A stretch of 64,000 nucleotides of DNA, taken from assembly GCA_900475325.1 (NCBI GenBank), contig LS483371.1, positions 4,898,001-4,962,000 on the forward strand. Reading direction: 5' to 3'. This document shows, piece by piece, positions 10,017 to 18,318 of the stretch. The position numbers and the translations under genes were made by a program. Positions within the stretch are counted from its first letter, which is position 1; each line of letters begins with the position of its first letter. Source of the DNA: Paucimonas lemoignei (GTDB lineage Bacteria; Pseudomonadota; Gammaproteobacteria; Pseudomonadales; Pseudomonadaceae). The notes beneath the pieces are model-generated. The model did not search any database and was not told the DNA's origin. It saw only the letters and a list, made by a program, of their open reading frames with translations.

Positions 10017-10343
10017 ATGACAAAGCCCTGGATTACGTTGACGCTGCTATTGGCTTTCACCCTCTATACCGGCTGGACGATGGCGATTGCCGATCAATCG
10101 CTGCTGGCCTTCGGGCTTGAAATGCTGTCCCGGCCCGACACTGCACAGATGGTCATCGACCTTTACCTGATGGCAGGGCTCGCCTGCCTCTGGATGGTCA
10201 ACGATGCCCATTCCCGTGGTCGTTCCCTGGTCAGCGTGTTGCCTTACCTGCTGATCACTGCCGTGTTCGTGTCGGCGGGGCCATTGTTGTACATCGTGGT
10301 CCGTGGTTTTGCTGGTGAGCGAACGAGGTCCAGCCTCACCTAA
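10017..10343 (+). CDS. DUF2834-type small membrane protein
   Basis: This is a small inner-membrane protein of 108 residues with three hydrophobic segments (WITLTLLLAFTLYTGWTM, MVIDLYLMAGLACLWMV and LVSVLPYLLITAVFVSAGPL). The pattern fits the DUF2834 family, whose function is unknown. The start at 10017 has AAGG at a normal distance, whereas at the upstream ATG at 10008 the AGG would touch the start codon. It is divergent from the XRE/MmyB regulator, which probably controls it. The stop is 4 bases from an extragenic hairpin. Confidence 0.75.
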   Translation: MTKPWITLTLLLAFTLYTGWTMAIADQSLLAFGLEMLSRPDTAQMVIDLYLMAGLACLWMVNDAHSRGRSLVSVLPYLLITAVFVSAGPLLYIVVRGFAGERTRSSLT

Positions 10344-10347
10344 GGCA

Positions 10348-10441
10348 CGGTGGGAGCGAATTCATTCGCGAAGGCAATATCAAGCCCCATAAAGATGCGC
10401 TGGATGTACCGGCCTCTTCGCGAATGAATTCGCTCCCACGG
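10348..10441. repeat. Extragenic long hairpin, GAATTCATTC family (copy 2)
   Basis: It has the same arms as copy 1 (GGGAGCGAATTCATTCGCGA and complement). It is followed by GGCCGAGGACATTCCCC, which also follows copy 1 in nearly identical form, so the repeat and its flank were duplicated together. Confidence 0.85.
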
Positions 10442-10481
10442 GGCCGAGGACATTCCCCATGACCGCGTGTCCCGACAGGGT

Positions 10482-10517
10482 ATGACGGCGATGATCATGC
10501 AGTTGTCCGCAAAGTAG
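10482..10517 (+). pseudogene. Duplicated 3' tail of the M20 glutamate carboxypeptidase gene
   Basis: The 36 bases encode MTAMIMQLSAK and a stop. They match the final codons of the peptidase gene (TTAMIMQLSGK, ending at 8901) at nearly every base. As in the original, the copy is followed by a short CCTCG-containing spacer and an extragenic hairpin. No other part of the gene is present. It looks like the scar of a tandem duplication followed by deletion, or of recombination between hairpins. Confidence 0.75.
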
Positions 10518-10531
10518 CTGTGGCCTCGTAC

Positions 10532-10625
10532 CTGTGGGAGCGAATTCATTCGCGAAGGCAATCTCAAGACCAGTAAAGATGCGTCGGATGTACTGGCCTC
10601 TTCGCGAATGAATTCGCTCCCACGG
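10532..10625. repeat. Extragenic long hairpin, GAATTCATTC family (copy 3)
   Basis: It has the same arms and a closely similar spacer to copies 1 and 2. It stands 26 bases before the 3' end of nirD and may serve as the nirBD terminator on the minus strand. Confidence 0.85.
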
Positions 10626-10651
10626 GGCCGAGGGCATTGTGCCGCCTACCT

Positions 10652-11026
10652 TCAGTCCATCGCCCCCACCTCCACCCAATCACCGTGCAGTCGCGCAGGC
10701 CAGACCCGCAGGCGCTCGTCCGGGGTCTCGATACAGAGGCCGTCTTCCAGGCAGAAATGCTGTTTGTACAACGGTGCAGCCACCACCAGTTTGTTCGCCA
10801 GGTTGCCAATCAGGCCGCGGCCGATGACGTTGGCGCCTGAGCGTGGGTCGCGGTTGTCGACGGCATACACACGCTCACCGCCCTGCGCGTCCGGCAGGTA
10901 GAACAGTGCGATCTGTGCGCCGTCGAGCCAGGCCACGACGCCGGAATTGGGCACCAGGTCATTACGCCCGCAGACCATGCGCCAGGTGGTTTCTGCACTT
11001 GTCATCACCGCACTCAAGCCACTCAT
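10652..11026 (-). CDS. nirD: Nitrite reductase [NAD(P)H] small subunit
   Basis: NirD is the Rieske-fold partner of NirB in the cytoplasmic assimilatory reduction of nitrite to ammonium. The 124-residue product has the NirD pattern (VCGRNDLVPNSGVVAWLDG, AVDNRDPRSGANVIGRGLIG). Like other NirD proteins it lacks the two Cys-His pairs of true Rieske proteins, so no iron-sulfur cluster is expected. Its ATG overlaps the nirB stop (ATGA), which indicates translational coupling. It is transcribed from the nirB promoter. Confidence 0.93.
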   Translation of the reverse strand: MSGLSAVMTSAETTWRMVCGRNDLVPNSGVVAWLDGAQIALFYLPDAQGGERVYAVDNRDPRSGANVIGRGLIGNLANKLVVAAPLYKQHFCLEDGLCIETPDERLRVWPARLHGDWVEVGAMD

Positions 11027-13578
11027 CACACCACCTCCGTTGCAGTAATCAGGTTCAGTTCGTCCAGACGCGCCGGACGTCGTTGGCCGCGCTCTTTCAC
11101 GAAATGAATATCCGGGTCCGCGCCCTTGGCATTGACGAAGGTGCGGAAGCGTTTAAGTTTCTCCGGGTCGTTCAAGGCGTTGGCCCATTCGCATTCGTAG
11201 CGATCGACCACCAGCTGCATTTGCGCCTCCAGCTCAGCCGCCAGGCCCAGGCTGTCATCGATGACCACGGCCTTGAGGTAGTCCAGCCCGCCTTCCAGGC
11301 TTTCGCGCCAAACGGAGGTGCGCTGCAGTTTGTCGGCGGTGCGGATGTACAGCATCAGGAAGCGGTCGATGTAGCGGATCAGGGTTTCGTCATCCAGGTC
11401 GGTGGCGAACAGCTCGGCGTGACGCGGACGCATGCCGCCGTTGCCGCTGATGTAGAGGTTCCAGCCCTTCTCGGTGGCGATCACGCCGACGTCCTTGCTC
11501 TGGGCCTCGGCGCACTCGCGGGTGCAGCCGGACACCGCAAACTTGAGCTTGTGCGGCGAACGCAGCCCTTTGTAACGGTCCTCGATGCGCAGCGCCATTT
11601 GCACGCTGTCCTGCACGCCATAACGGCACCAGGTGCTGCCGACACAACTTTTCACGGTACGCGTGGACTTGCCGTATGCGTGGCCGGTTTCAAAACCTGC
11701 GGCGATCAACTCCGACCAGATTTCCGGCAGCTCATGCAATTGAGCGCCAAACAAGTCGATGCGCTGGCCACCGGTGATCTTGGTGTACAGGTCGTATTTC
11801 TTGGCGACGGCGCCGATGGCGATCAAACCGTCCGGGGTAATTTCGCCACCCGGAATACGCGGCACCACAGAATAGGTGCCGTTCTTCTGCATGTTGGCCA
11901 TGAAGGTGTCGTTGGTGTCCTGCAACGGGACGAGCCAAGGTTCCATGATCGGCCGGTTCCAGCACGAGGCCAGGATCGAACCCACCGCAGGCTTGCAGAT
12001 GTCGCAGCCCAGATGGCCTTTGCCGTGGCGCGCCAGCAGTTCGTCGAAGGTCTCGATGCCCTCGACCCGCACCAGCGAATACAACTCCTGCCGAGTAAAG
12101 GCGAAGTGCTCGCACAGGCTCTTGTCGACCGTCACGCCACGGGCAATCAGCTCATGCTCGAACACTTGCTTGAGCAACCCGGCGCAGCCGCCGCAACCGG
12201 TAGCGGCCTTGGTCTGGCTCTTGAGCCCGGCCAGGTCGCCGCAGCCTGCATCGATGGCGCAACAGATCGCGCCTTTGCTGACGTTATGGCAGGAACAGAT
12301 GGTCGCCGTGGCGGGCAATGCGTCCACGCCCAGCGCCGGGGCGGCTTCGCCCTGAGGCAGGATCAGCGACGAAGGGTCGGCAGGCAGCGCGATGCCGTTC
12401 TGAATGTATTGCAGCAGGGTGTCGTAATAACTGTTGTCGCCCACCAGCACGGCGCCGATGGCCTGCTTGCCGTCGGCGGAGACCACCAGGCGACGATAAC
12501 TGGCGGTGGCTTCGTCGATAAAACGATAGCTACGCGCCCCGGCACTGGCGCCATGGGCATCGCCGATGGAACCAACGTCGACGCCCAGCAACTTGAGCTT
12601 GGTGGACATGTCAGCGCCGACAAACGGCTCGGCCTCGATCTCGCACAGTTGCGCGGCGACGCTGCGCGCCATCTGATAACCCGGCGCGACCAGACCAAAG
12701 ACGCTGCCATTCCAGGCCGCGCACTCGCCAATGGCAGAGATATGCGGGTCGTTACTGCGGCAGTTGCTGTCGATGGCAATCCCGCCCCGGGCGCCCAGTT
12801 CCAGCTCACAGGCCTTGGCCAGCGCATCCTGCGGACGGATACCGGCCGAGAACACCACCAGATCGGTTTCGAGAAATTCATCACCGGCGAAATTCATGCG
12901 GAAACGATATTCGCTGCCCGGCGTGATCGACTGAGTGCCTCGGGACAAGTGCACGCTGACGCCCAGCGCTTCGATGCGCGCCTTGAGTGCCACACCGCCC
13001 GCCTCGTCCAGCTGGACCGGCATCAAGCGTGGGGCGAACTCCACCACGTGAGCTTCCAGGCCCAGGCTTTTCAGCGCGTTGGCCGCTTCAAGACCGAGCA
13101 GACCGCCGCCGACCACGACGCCACGGCGGGCGTTTTTGGCGGCAGCGCGGATGGTGTCCAGGTCGGCCAGGGTGCGATACACCAGCCGCGAATCACCGGC
13201 AGCGCCTTCAATCGGCGGCACAAACGGGTAAGAGCCGGTGGCCATGACCAAGTGCGCATAGCTGACGCAGCCATTGGCGGTGATGACTTCCTTGCGAGCG
13301 CGGTCGATCTCCAGAACGGGCACGCCCAGGTGCAGGGTCACACCGGCCCGCTGGTAGAACGTGGCATCCCCCAGCGCCAGGGACTCGGCGTCGCGGCCAC
13401 CGAAATACTCGGACAGATGCACACGGTCATAGGCGCGCAGCGGTTCTTCGCTGAACACGTGGATCTGGTAGCGGCTCAACGCGCCGCTCTCGATCAGTTG
13501 CTCGACACAGTGGTGGCCGACCATGCCGTTGCCGATTACCACCAGGTTTTGCAGATCACTCGCCAATTCGCTGTTCAT
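11026..13578 (-). CDS. nirB: Nitrite reductase [NAD(P)H] large subunit
   Basis: NirB is the large subunit that transfers six electrons from NAD(P)H to nitrite. The 850 residues begin MNSELASDLQNLVVIGNGMV. An FAD/NAD domain occupies about residues 1-400, and a BFD-like [2Fe-2S] domain (CSCHNVSKGAICC ... GCGGC) is near residue 425. Nitrite/sulfite reductase halves with the siroheme-[4Fe-4S] cysteines CVGSTWC (about 644) and CTREC (about 684) complete the protein. The upstream ATG in the longer frame would start inside the leader terminator region. Expression appears to be controlled by a sigma-54 promoter and an antitermination leader. Siroheme is supplied by CobA at 23620. Confidence 0.97.
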   Translation of the reverse strand: MNSELASDLQNLVVIGNGMVGHHCVEQLIESGALSRYQIHVFSEEPLRAYDRVHLSEYFGGRDAESLALGDATFYQRAGVTLHLGVPVLEIDRARKEVITANGCVSYAHLVMATGSYPFVPPIEGAAGDSRLVYRTLADLDTIRAAAKNARRGVVVGGGLLGLEAANALKSLGLEAHVVEFAPRLMPVQLDEAGGVALKARIEALGVSVHLSRGTQSITPGSEYRFRMNFAGDEFLETDLVVFSAGIRPQDALAKACELELGARGGIAIDSNCRSNDPHISAIGECAAWNGSVFGLVAPGYQMARSVAAQLCEIEAEPFVGADMSTKLKLLGVDVGSIGDAHGASAGARSYRFIDEATASYRRLVVSADGKQAIGAVLVGDNSYYDTLLQYIQNGIALPADPSSLILPQGEAAPALGVDALPATATICSCHNVSKGAICCAIDAGCGDLAGLKSQTKAATGCGGCAGLLKQVFEHELIARGVTVDKSLCEHFAFTRQELYSLVRVEGIETFDELLARHGKGHLGCDICKPAVGSILASCWNRPIMEPWLVPLQDTNDTFMANMQKNGTYSVVPRIPGGEITPDGLIAIGAVAKKYDLYTKITGGQRIDLFGAQLHELPEIWSELIAAGFETGHAYGKSTRTVKSCVGSTWCRYGVQDSVQMALRIEDRYKGLRSPHKLKFAVSGCTRECAEAQSKDVGVIATEKGWNLYISGNGGMRPRHAELFATDLDDETLIRYIDRFLMLYIRTADKLQRTSVWRESLEGGLDYLKAVVIDDSLGLAAELEAQMQLVVDRYECEWANALNDPEKLKRFRTFVNAKGADPDIHFVKERGQRRPARLDELNLITATEVV

Positions 13579-13615
13579 AAATGCACCCATCAAAGCCGAT
13601 CCGGTTTTTTCAACG

Positions 13616-13651
13616 CAAAAAAAAACGCCTGGAACCAAAAGGTTCCAGGCG
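13616..13651 (-). terminator. Leader terminator in front of nirB
   Basis: On the minus strand CGCCTGGAACC and GGTTCCAGGCG form an 11-bp perfect stem with a TTTT loop, followed by nine or more T residues. It lies about 40 bases before the nirB start, so it must be bypassed for expression. Its 5' arm shares bases with the second ANTAR-type hairpin at 13646-13661. Confidence 0.9.
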
Positions 13652-13738
13652 CCTTTGCCTGTTCGTGCTGCCGGCCCTTGAGCCTGACGCAGTCATTGTT
13701 ACCCGGGCCAATAGGGGCCAAACGATCGCCGTTGATCG
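13646..13738 (-). promoter_or_regulatory. ANTAR-type two-hairpin RNA element, nirB leader
   Basis: On the minus strand the first hairpin is CGATC AACGGC GATCG (13723-13738) and the second is CAGGC AAAGGC GCCTG (13646-13661). Each has a six-base loop with A at position 1 and G at position 4, the signature of NasR/NasT-type ANTAR targets. The second hairpin and the terminator at 13616-13651 cannot form together. The linker of about 60 bases is longer than in the other two leaders here. A further stem with arms CCCGCTG/CAGCGGG lies at 13743-13775, at the predicted transcript start. Confidence 0.75.
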
Positions 13739-13783
13739 ACAAGGTATCCCGCTGGCAACAGCGCAGCGGGTTACCAAGCGCTA

Positions 13784-13799
13784 TGCAGTGGTTGTGCCA
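13784..13799 (-). promoter_or_regulatory. Sigma-54 promoter of nirBD
   Basis: The minus strand reads TGGCACAACCACTGCA, with GG and GC exactly 10 bases apart, matching the -24/-12 consensus TGGCAC-N5-TTGCA except at one position. It predicts a transcript start near 13773-13775 and so a leader of about 195 bases. This fits nitrogen (NtrC) control of nitrate assimilation. Confidence 0.8.
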
Positions 13800-14025
13800 C
13801 AAATGCATGAGCGGCCTGCAAGGCCCGTGTTCGCGGCATGCAGGTCGCATGTGAGGGCGTGTGCTGCGAGATCTGGCGAGATCCAAAACAGTGCGCATCG
13901 CGCAAACCTGCCCCATGCCGATGCGATTCCCCTCGGAAAATCTGTACAGAAAACTGCATTGCCCGATGCATCCCATGCGCGCAAAGCCCAGCGTGCATGG
14001 ACTCTGCCCAAGCGCGATCCGCTCT

Positions 14026-14041
14026 TGGCCCAGCCATTGCT
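14026..14041 (+). promoter_or_regulatory. Sigma-54 promoter of the nasA-nasST transcript
   Basis: TGGCCCAGCCATTGCT has GG and GC 10 bases apart and a full TTGC -12 element. The predicted start is near 14052, so the RNA would begin with the first ANTAR hairpin. It is divergent from the nirB sigma-54 promoter 230 bases away, so the two may share NtrC enhancer sites. Confidence 0.8.
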
Positions 14042-14054
14042 ATACAGATACAAA

Positions 14055-14110
14055 GGCCGTCAACGACGATGGCTATCTATCAGGCAATACTCCACGACAA
14101 AGGCGCCGTG
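14055..14110 (+). promoter_or_regulatory. ANTAR-type two-hairpin RNA element, nitrate reductase leader
   Basis: The first hairpin is GCCGTC AACGAC GATGGC (14056-14073). The second is CACGAC AAAGGC GCCGTG (14093-14110), with one A-C mismatch. Both loops have A1 and G4. The second hairpin uses the same bases as the 5' arm of the terminator at 14094-14158, so binding of NasT would release transcription. Confidence 0.8.
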
Positions 14111-14158
14111 CAGCTCCCGTTGAAAAACGGTTGAGCAGCATGGCGCCTTTGTCGTTTC
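14094..14158 (+). terminator. Leader terminator in front of the nitrate reductase gene
   Basis: ACGACAAAGGCGCC pairs with GGCGCCTTTGTCGT, enclosing an inner stem CCGTT GAAA AACGG, and is followed by a short T-run. It ends 17 bases before the start codon. It is mutually exclusive with the second ANTAR hairpin. Confidence 0.85.
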
Positions 14159-14175
14159 TGCAAGAGAGCACCGCG

Positions 14176-17100
14176 ATGGCGAACCCCCTTGAGATCAGCA
14201 AGACCGTACGCAGCGTATGCCCCTACTGTGGGGTGGGCTGCGGCATCGTCATGCAGGTGGAAGACAACCTGATCGTCAAAGTCTCTGGCGACAAACAACA
14301 CCCGAGCAACTTTGGCCGGCTGTGCACCAAAGGCACTACCTGCGGCGTGGCCGTGGCCAACAGCGGGCGGATGGAACATGCGTTCATGCGTCAGGAGCGC
14401 AACCGCGACCCGGCGCGGATCGGCATGGACCAGGCCATCGAAGCCACCGCCAGCCGCTTGCGGGCAATCATTGATGAACACGGCGCCGACGCCTTTGCCC
14501 TGTACGTCAGCGGGCAGATGTCGCTGGAAGCCCAGTACCTGGCCAACAAGCTGACCAAGGGTTTTATCCGCAGCAGCCATATCGAATCCAACTCGCGCCT
14601 GTGCATGGCCAGCGCGGGCAGCGGTTACAAATTTTCCCTCGGCGCAGATGGGCCACCTGGCGCCTATGACGATTTCGAACACAGCGATGTGTTTCTGGTG
14701 ATCGGCTCGAACATGGCCGACTGTCACCCGATTCTGTTTTTGCGCTTGCTGGACCGGGTCAAGGCCGGGGCAAAGCTGATCGTGGTGGACCCACGGCGCA
14801 CCACCACGGCGGACAAGGCCGACCTGTTCTTGCCCATCGCGCCTGGCACGGACCTGGCGCTACTCAATGGCCTGCTGCATCTGCTGGTCAAGAAAGGCTA
14901 CACCGACCCGGCGTTCATCGCCGACTTCACCGAAGGCTGGGAGGTCATGGAGGACTTTCTGGAGGCTTACACGCCCGAACACGTCGCGCACGTCACCGGC
15001 TTGCCCGAAGCGGATATCCGCCAGACCGCGCAGTGGATCGGCGAAGCCGCGAACTGGATGAGCTGCTGGACCATGGGTCTGAACCAGAGCGTGCAAGGCA
15101 CCTGGCACACCAACGCTCTGTGCAATCTGCACCTGGCCACTGGCGCGATTTGCCGCACCGGCAGCGGGCCGTTTTCCCTGACCGGCCAGCCCAATGCCAT
15201 GGGTGGACGGGAGATGGGTTACATGGGACCGGGCCTGCCGGGGCAGCGTTCGGCGCTGGTCGCCGAAGACCGAGCCTTTATCGAACAACTGTGGGGCATC
15301 GAAACCGGCAGCCTGCGCACTGAAGGCGGCAATGGCACCGTCGAGATGTTTCAGGCCATGGCCGAAGGCACTATCAAGGCCTGCTGGATCATCTGCACCA
15401 ATCCAGTGGCCAGCGTGCCCAATCGCCAGCAGGTGATCGACGGCCTGCGCAAAGCCGAACTGGTGATCACTCAAGACGCTTATCTGGACACCGAAACCAA
15501 CCGCTACGCCGACATTCTGCTGCCCGGCGCGCTATGGGCGGAGGCTGAGGGGGTGATGATCAACTCAGAGCGCAACCTGACCCTGACCCAGCAAGCCGTG
15601 CAAGCCCCCGGCGATACCCTGCCGGATTGGCAAATCATCGCCCGTGTCGCGTGCGCCATGGGCTATGCCGAGGCCTTCAGCTACGCCAGTGCCGCTGAGG
15701 TCTTTGAGGAAATCAAACGCGCCTGGAACCCCAAGACCGGCTACGACCTGCGCGGCGCCAGCTACGAGCGCCTGCGCGAGCAACCGCTGCAGTGGCCCTG
15801 CGCGTCACCGGACACGTCCGTGCGCAATCCGCTGCGCTACGTCCAGCCCGCCGCTGCCACTGAGCAGCCCGCCATCGTCTTCCCCACGGCCAGTGGCAAG
15901 GCGCAGTTCTTCGCCCGCCCGCACCTGATGCCCGCCGAGTTGCCGGACGATGACTTCCCGCTGGTACTCAATACCGGGCGTTTGCAGCACCAATGGCACA
16001 CCCTGACCAAGACCGGCAAAGTGCCCGCGCTGAACAAGCTCAACCCCGGCCCGTTCATCGAGGTCCACCCTGATGACGCCGAGCGGCTGAACATCAAACC
16101 CGGCAACCGCGTGCAGATCCGCTCCCGGCGCGGCCTGGCGACATTGCCTGCGGTGCTCAGCGACCGGGTACGCCCAGGCAACTGCTTTGCGCCCTTTCAC
16201 TGGAACGATGTATTCGGCGAAGCGCTGGCCATCAATGCCGTGACCAGCGATGCCGTGGACGCGATCTCCCTGCAGCCGGCGTTCAAATATTGCGCCGTGG
16301 CGCTGCAAGTTCTGCCCTCCTCTGAGCAGGAGGACCTTCCGGAAGTCGCATCCGATGACAGAGCGTTTGCGCCGGCACAGGTCGATGCCTTCGCCCGCGC
16401 ACTCAACATCGATACCCGCGTGCCCCTGAACTTGAACACCGAAGAGCAGCTGTACATGCGCGGTTATCTGCTGGGGCTGCGCAGCGCAGAAGGTGCCCAG
16501 AGCGGCGTGCCAACACTGCCCGCCAGCGCGCCTTTTGGCGCTGATCAGCGCCTGCTGCTCAATGGCCTGCTCGCCGGGCTGTTTTCCCGAGGCAGTGAAT
16601 TAGCTTCGGCCATCCCCACAGGCCCTGAGTGGCTGGTGCTCTGGGCCTCGCAGACCGGCAACTGTGAAAGCCTGGCGGCCACCTGCGTTCAAAGACTTGC
16701 CAGTGCGGGTCAACGCGCTCGGGTGCAGGCGATGGACAGCGCCAACCTCGAGCAACTGCGCAGCGCCGCGGGCGTACTGCTGGTGACCAGCACCTTTGGC
16801 GACGGCGACCCGCCGGACAATGCCAACGACTTCTGGCAGACCCTGCTGGGCGCCGAACCCCAGACCCTCACCGACAGCCGTTTTGGCGTGCTGGCCCTGG
16901 GCGACTCCAACTACCAGCAATTCTGTGGCTTTGGCCGCAAGCTCGACGAACGCCTCGCCGCTCTGGGTGCCGAACGTATCCAGCCGCGTCTGGAGTGCGA
17001 GCCGGATTATCAGGAACTTGCCGAACAGTGGCTGACCGAGTTGTGCGCCAAACTGGCCGTGATGGCGGGTGTTACAGCGCCTGAGCCGACCAACGCCCCC

Positions 17101-18255
17101 TCAGCGCCAGCCAGCGCTCCCGCCATCGACAGCAACCCCTACACGCGCGCCAACCCGTTGCGCACCACGCTGCTGAGCAATCGGCTGCTCAACGGCGAAG
17201 GCGCCGAGAAAGAAACCCGACACTTGGCGTTCGACCTGACGGGCCACGATTTCCCCTATCACGCAGGCGACGCGCTGGGCGTCTGGCCCATCAATGCGCC
17301 CGAGCTGGTCAATGAGCTGTTGAGCACCATCGGCCTTGACGGTGACATTCAAGTCGAACTCAACAACCACGCCCCCATGACCCTGGGCACCGCGTTGAGC
17401 GATCATCTGGAAATCGCCCGCATCAGCCCGGATCTGTTGCGCCGGGTTGCGGAGCACACGGACAGCCCGCAGCTTCGAACATTGCTCGAAGAGGACAACC
17501 ACGCGGCCTTGCAGGACTGGCTCTGGGGTCGGCAGCTGCCCACGCTGTTGCGCGAATTCCCCATGACGCTGGAAGCCGATCAGTGGGTGCAGTTGCTCAA
17601 ACCGCTGCAACCCCGGCTGTACTCCATCAGCTCCAGCCCGAACCTCACCCCCAACGAGGTGCATCTGACCGTCGCCACCGTGCGCTATCAGCATCAGGAT
17701 CAAGCGCGCGGTGGAGTGTGTTCGACCTTCCTGGCTGATCGCGCCGAGCATCAAGGCGTGCGTATCTACCTGCAACGCTCGGCGCACTTTCGCCCGCCGA
17801 AGAACCCTGACACACCGCTGATCATGATTGGCCCCGGCACTGGCATCGCGCCGTTTCGAGCCTTTCTGCAAGAGCGTCAGGCCCAGGGTGGCAACGGCAA
17901 AAACTGGCTGTTCTTTGGTGAACAGCGGGCCCGTACCGACTTTTACTACCGCGACGAACTGCGCGACTGGCAGCGCAGCGGTTTGCTGCAGCGTCTGGAC
18001 ACCGCCTTTTCCCGTGACCAGACCGAGAAGATCTACGTGCAGCAACGCATGCTCGAAGAAGGTGCCGAGCTGTGGAAATGGCTGGAACAGGGCGCGCACG
18101 TCTGTGTGTGCGGCGATGCCAGCCGCATGGCCAAGGATGTCGACGCCGCGCTGAAGAAGATTGTGCAGATGCATGGCAAGATGAGCAGCGGCGCAGCGAC
18201 GCTCTATATCAGCGACATGAGCAAAGAGCGTCGCTACCTGCGCGATGTCTATTGA
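14176..18255 (+). CDS. Assimilatory nitrate reductase fused to CysJ-like flavoprotein
   Basis: This single 1359-residue polypeptide should reduce nitrate to nitrite with NAD(P)H electrons. Residues 1 to about 740 are a Mo-bis-MGD nitrate reductase: a [4Fe-4S] motif CPYCGVGCG at about 15 with a fourth Cys in GRLCTKG, then molybdopterin and dinucleotide-binding domains. A flavodoxin-like FMN domain starts near 823 (WASQTGNCES). An FAD-binding module follows (RLYSISSSPN near 1146), then an NAD(P)H module (GPGTGIAPFRAF near 1219) and the sulfite-reductase-type C-terminus RRYLRDVY. The start at 14176 follows the leader terminator. The open frame extends further upstream but would read through the terminator hairpin. 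Confidence 0.95.
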   Translation: MANPLEISKTVRSVCPYCGVGCGIVMQVEDNLIVKVSGDKQHPSNFGRLCTKGTTCGVAVANSGRMEHAFMRQERNRDPARIGMDQAIEATASRLRAIIDEHGADAFALYVSGQMSLEAQYLANKLTKGFIRSSHIESNSRLCMASAGSGYKFSLGADGPPGAYDDFEHSDVFLVIGSNMADCHPILFLRLLDRVKAGAKLIVVDPRRTTTADKADLFLPIAPGTDLALLNGLLHLLVKKGYTDPAFIADFTEGWEVMEDFLEAYTPEHVAHVTGLPEADIRQTAQWIGEAANWMSCWTMGLNQSVQGTWHTNALCNLHLATGAICRTGSGPFSLTGQPNAMGGREMGYMGPGLPGQRSALVAEDRAFIEQLWGIETGSLRTEGGNGTVEMFQAMAEGTIKACWIICTNPVASVPNRQQVIDGLRKAELVITQDAYLDTETNRYADILLPGALWAEAEGVMINSERNLTLTQQAVQAPGDTLPDWQIIARVACAMGYAEAFSYASAAEVFEEIKRAWNPKTGYDLRGASYERLREQPLQWPCASPDTSVRNPLRYVQPAAATEQPAIVFPTASGKAQFFARPHLMPAELPDDDFPLVLNTGRLQHQWHTLTKTGKVPALNKLNPGPFIEVHPDDAERLNIKPGNRVQIRSRRGLATLPAVLSDRVRPGNCFAPFHWNDVFGEALAINAVTSDAVDAISLQPAFKYCAVALQVLPSSEQEDLPEVASDDRAFAPAQVDAFARALNIDTRVPLNLNTEEQLYMRGYLLGLRSAEGAQSGVPTLPASAPFGADQRLLLNGLLAGLFSRGSELASAIPTGPEWLVLWASQTGNCESLAATCVQRLASAGQRARVQAMDSANLEQLRSAAGVLLVTSTFGDGDPPDNANDFWQTLLGAEPQTLTDSRFGVLALGDSNYQQFCGFGRKLDERLAALGAERIQPRLECEPDYQELAEQWLTELCAKLAVMAGVTAPEPTNAPSAPASAPAIDSNPYTRANPLRTTLLSNRLLNGEGAEKETRHLAFDLTGHDFPYHAGDALGVWPINAPELVNELLSTIGLDGDIQVELNNHAPMTLGTALSDHLEIARISPDLLRRVAEHTDSPQLRTLLEEDNHAALQDWLWGRQLPTLLREFPMTLEADQWVQLLKPLQPRLYSISSSPNLTPNEVHLTVATVRYQHQDQARGGVCSTFLADRAEHQGVRIYLQRSAHFRPPKNPDTPLIMIGPGTGIAPFRAFLQERQAQGGNGKNWLFFGEQRARTDFYYRDELRDWQRSGLLQRLDTAFSRDQTEKIYVQQRMLEEGAELWKWLEQGAHVCVCGDASRMAKDVDAALKKIVQMHGKMSSGAATLYISDMSKERRYLRDVY

Positions 18256-18318
18256 GCCAGGGCGGTACGCTTTTCTCAGGCAGTATTTTTTCAAGTAATA
18301 CGATTCAGGAATAACGGC

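Noticed and set aside
8915..10625. CRISPR-like reading of the repeated hairpins
   Set aside because: The units are long palindromic hairpins at irregular distances with genes between them. There is no regular spacer pattern and no cas gene.
10843..13854. Open frame of 1003 codons on the plus strand
   Set aside because: It is antisense to nirB throughout. Its product has no recognisable domain, and it arises from the high-GC codon pattern of nirB.
13861..14175. Upstream extension of the nitrate reductase reading frame
   Set aside because: It would translate the sigma-54 promoter, the ANTAR hairpins and the terminator. The protein from 14176 starts at the expected distance from the first iron-sulfur motif.
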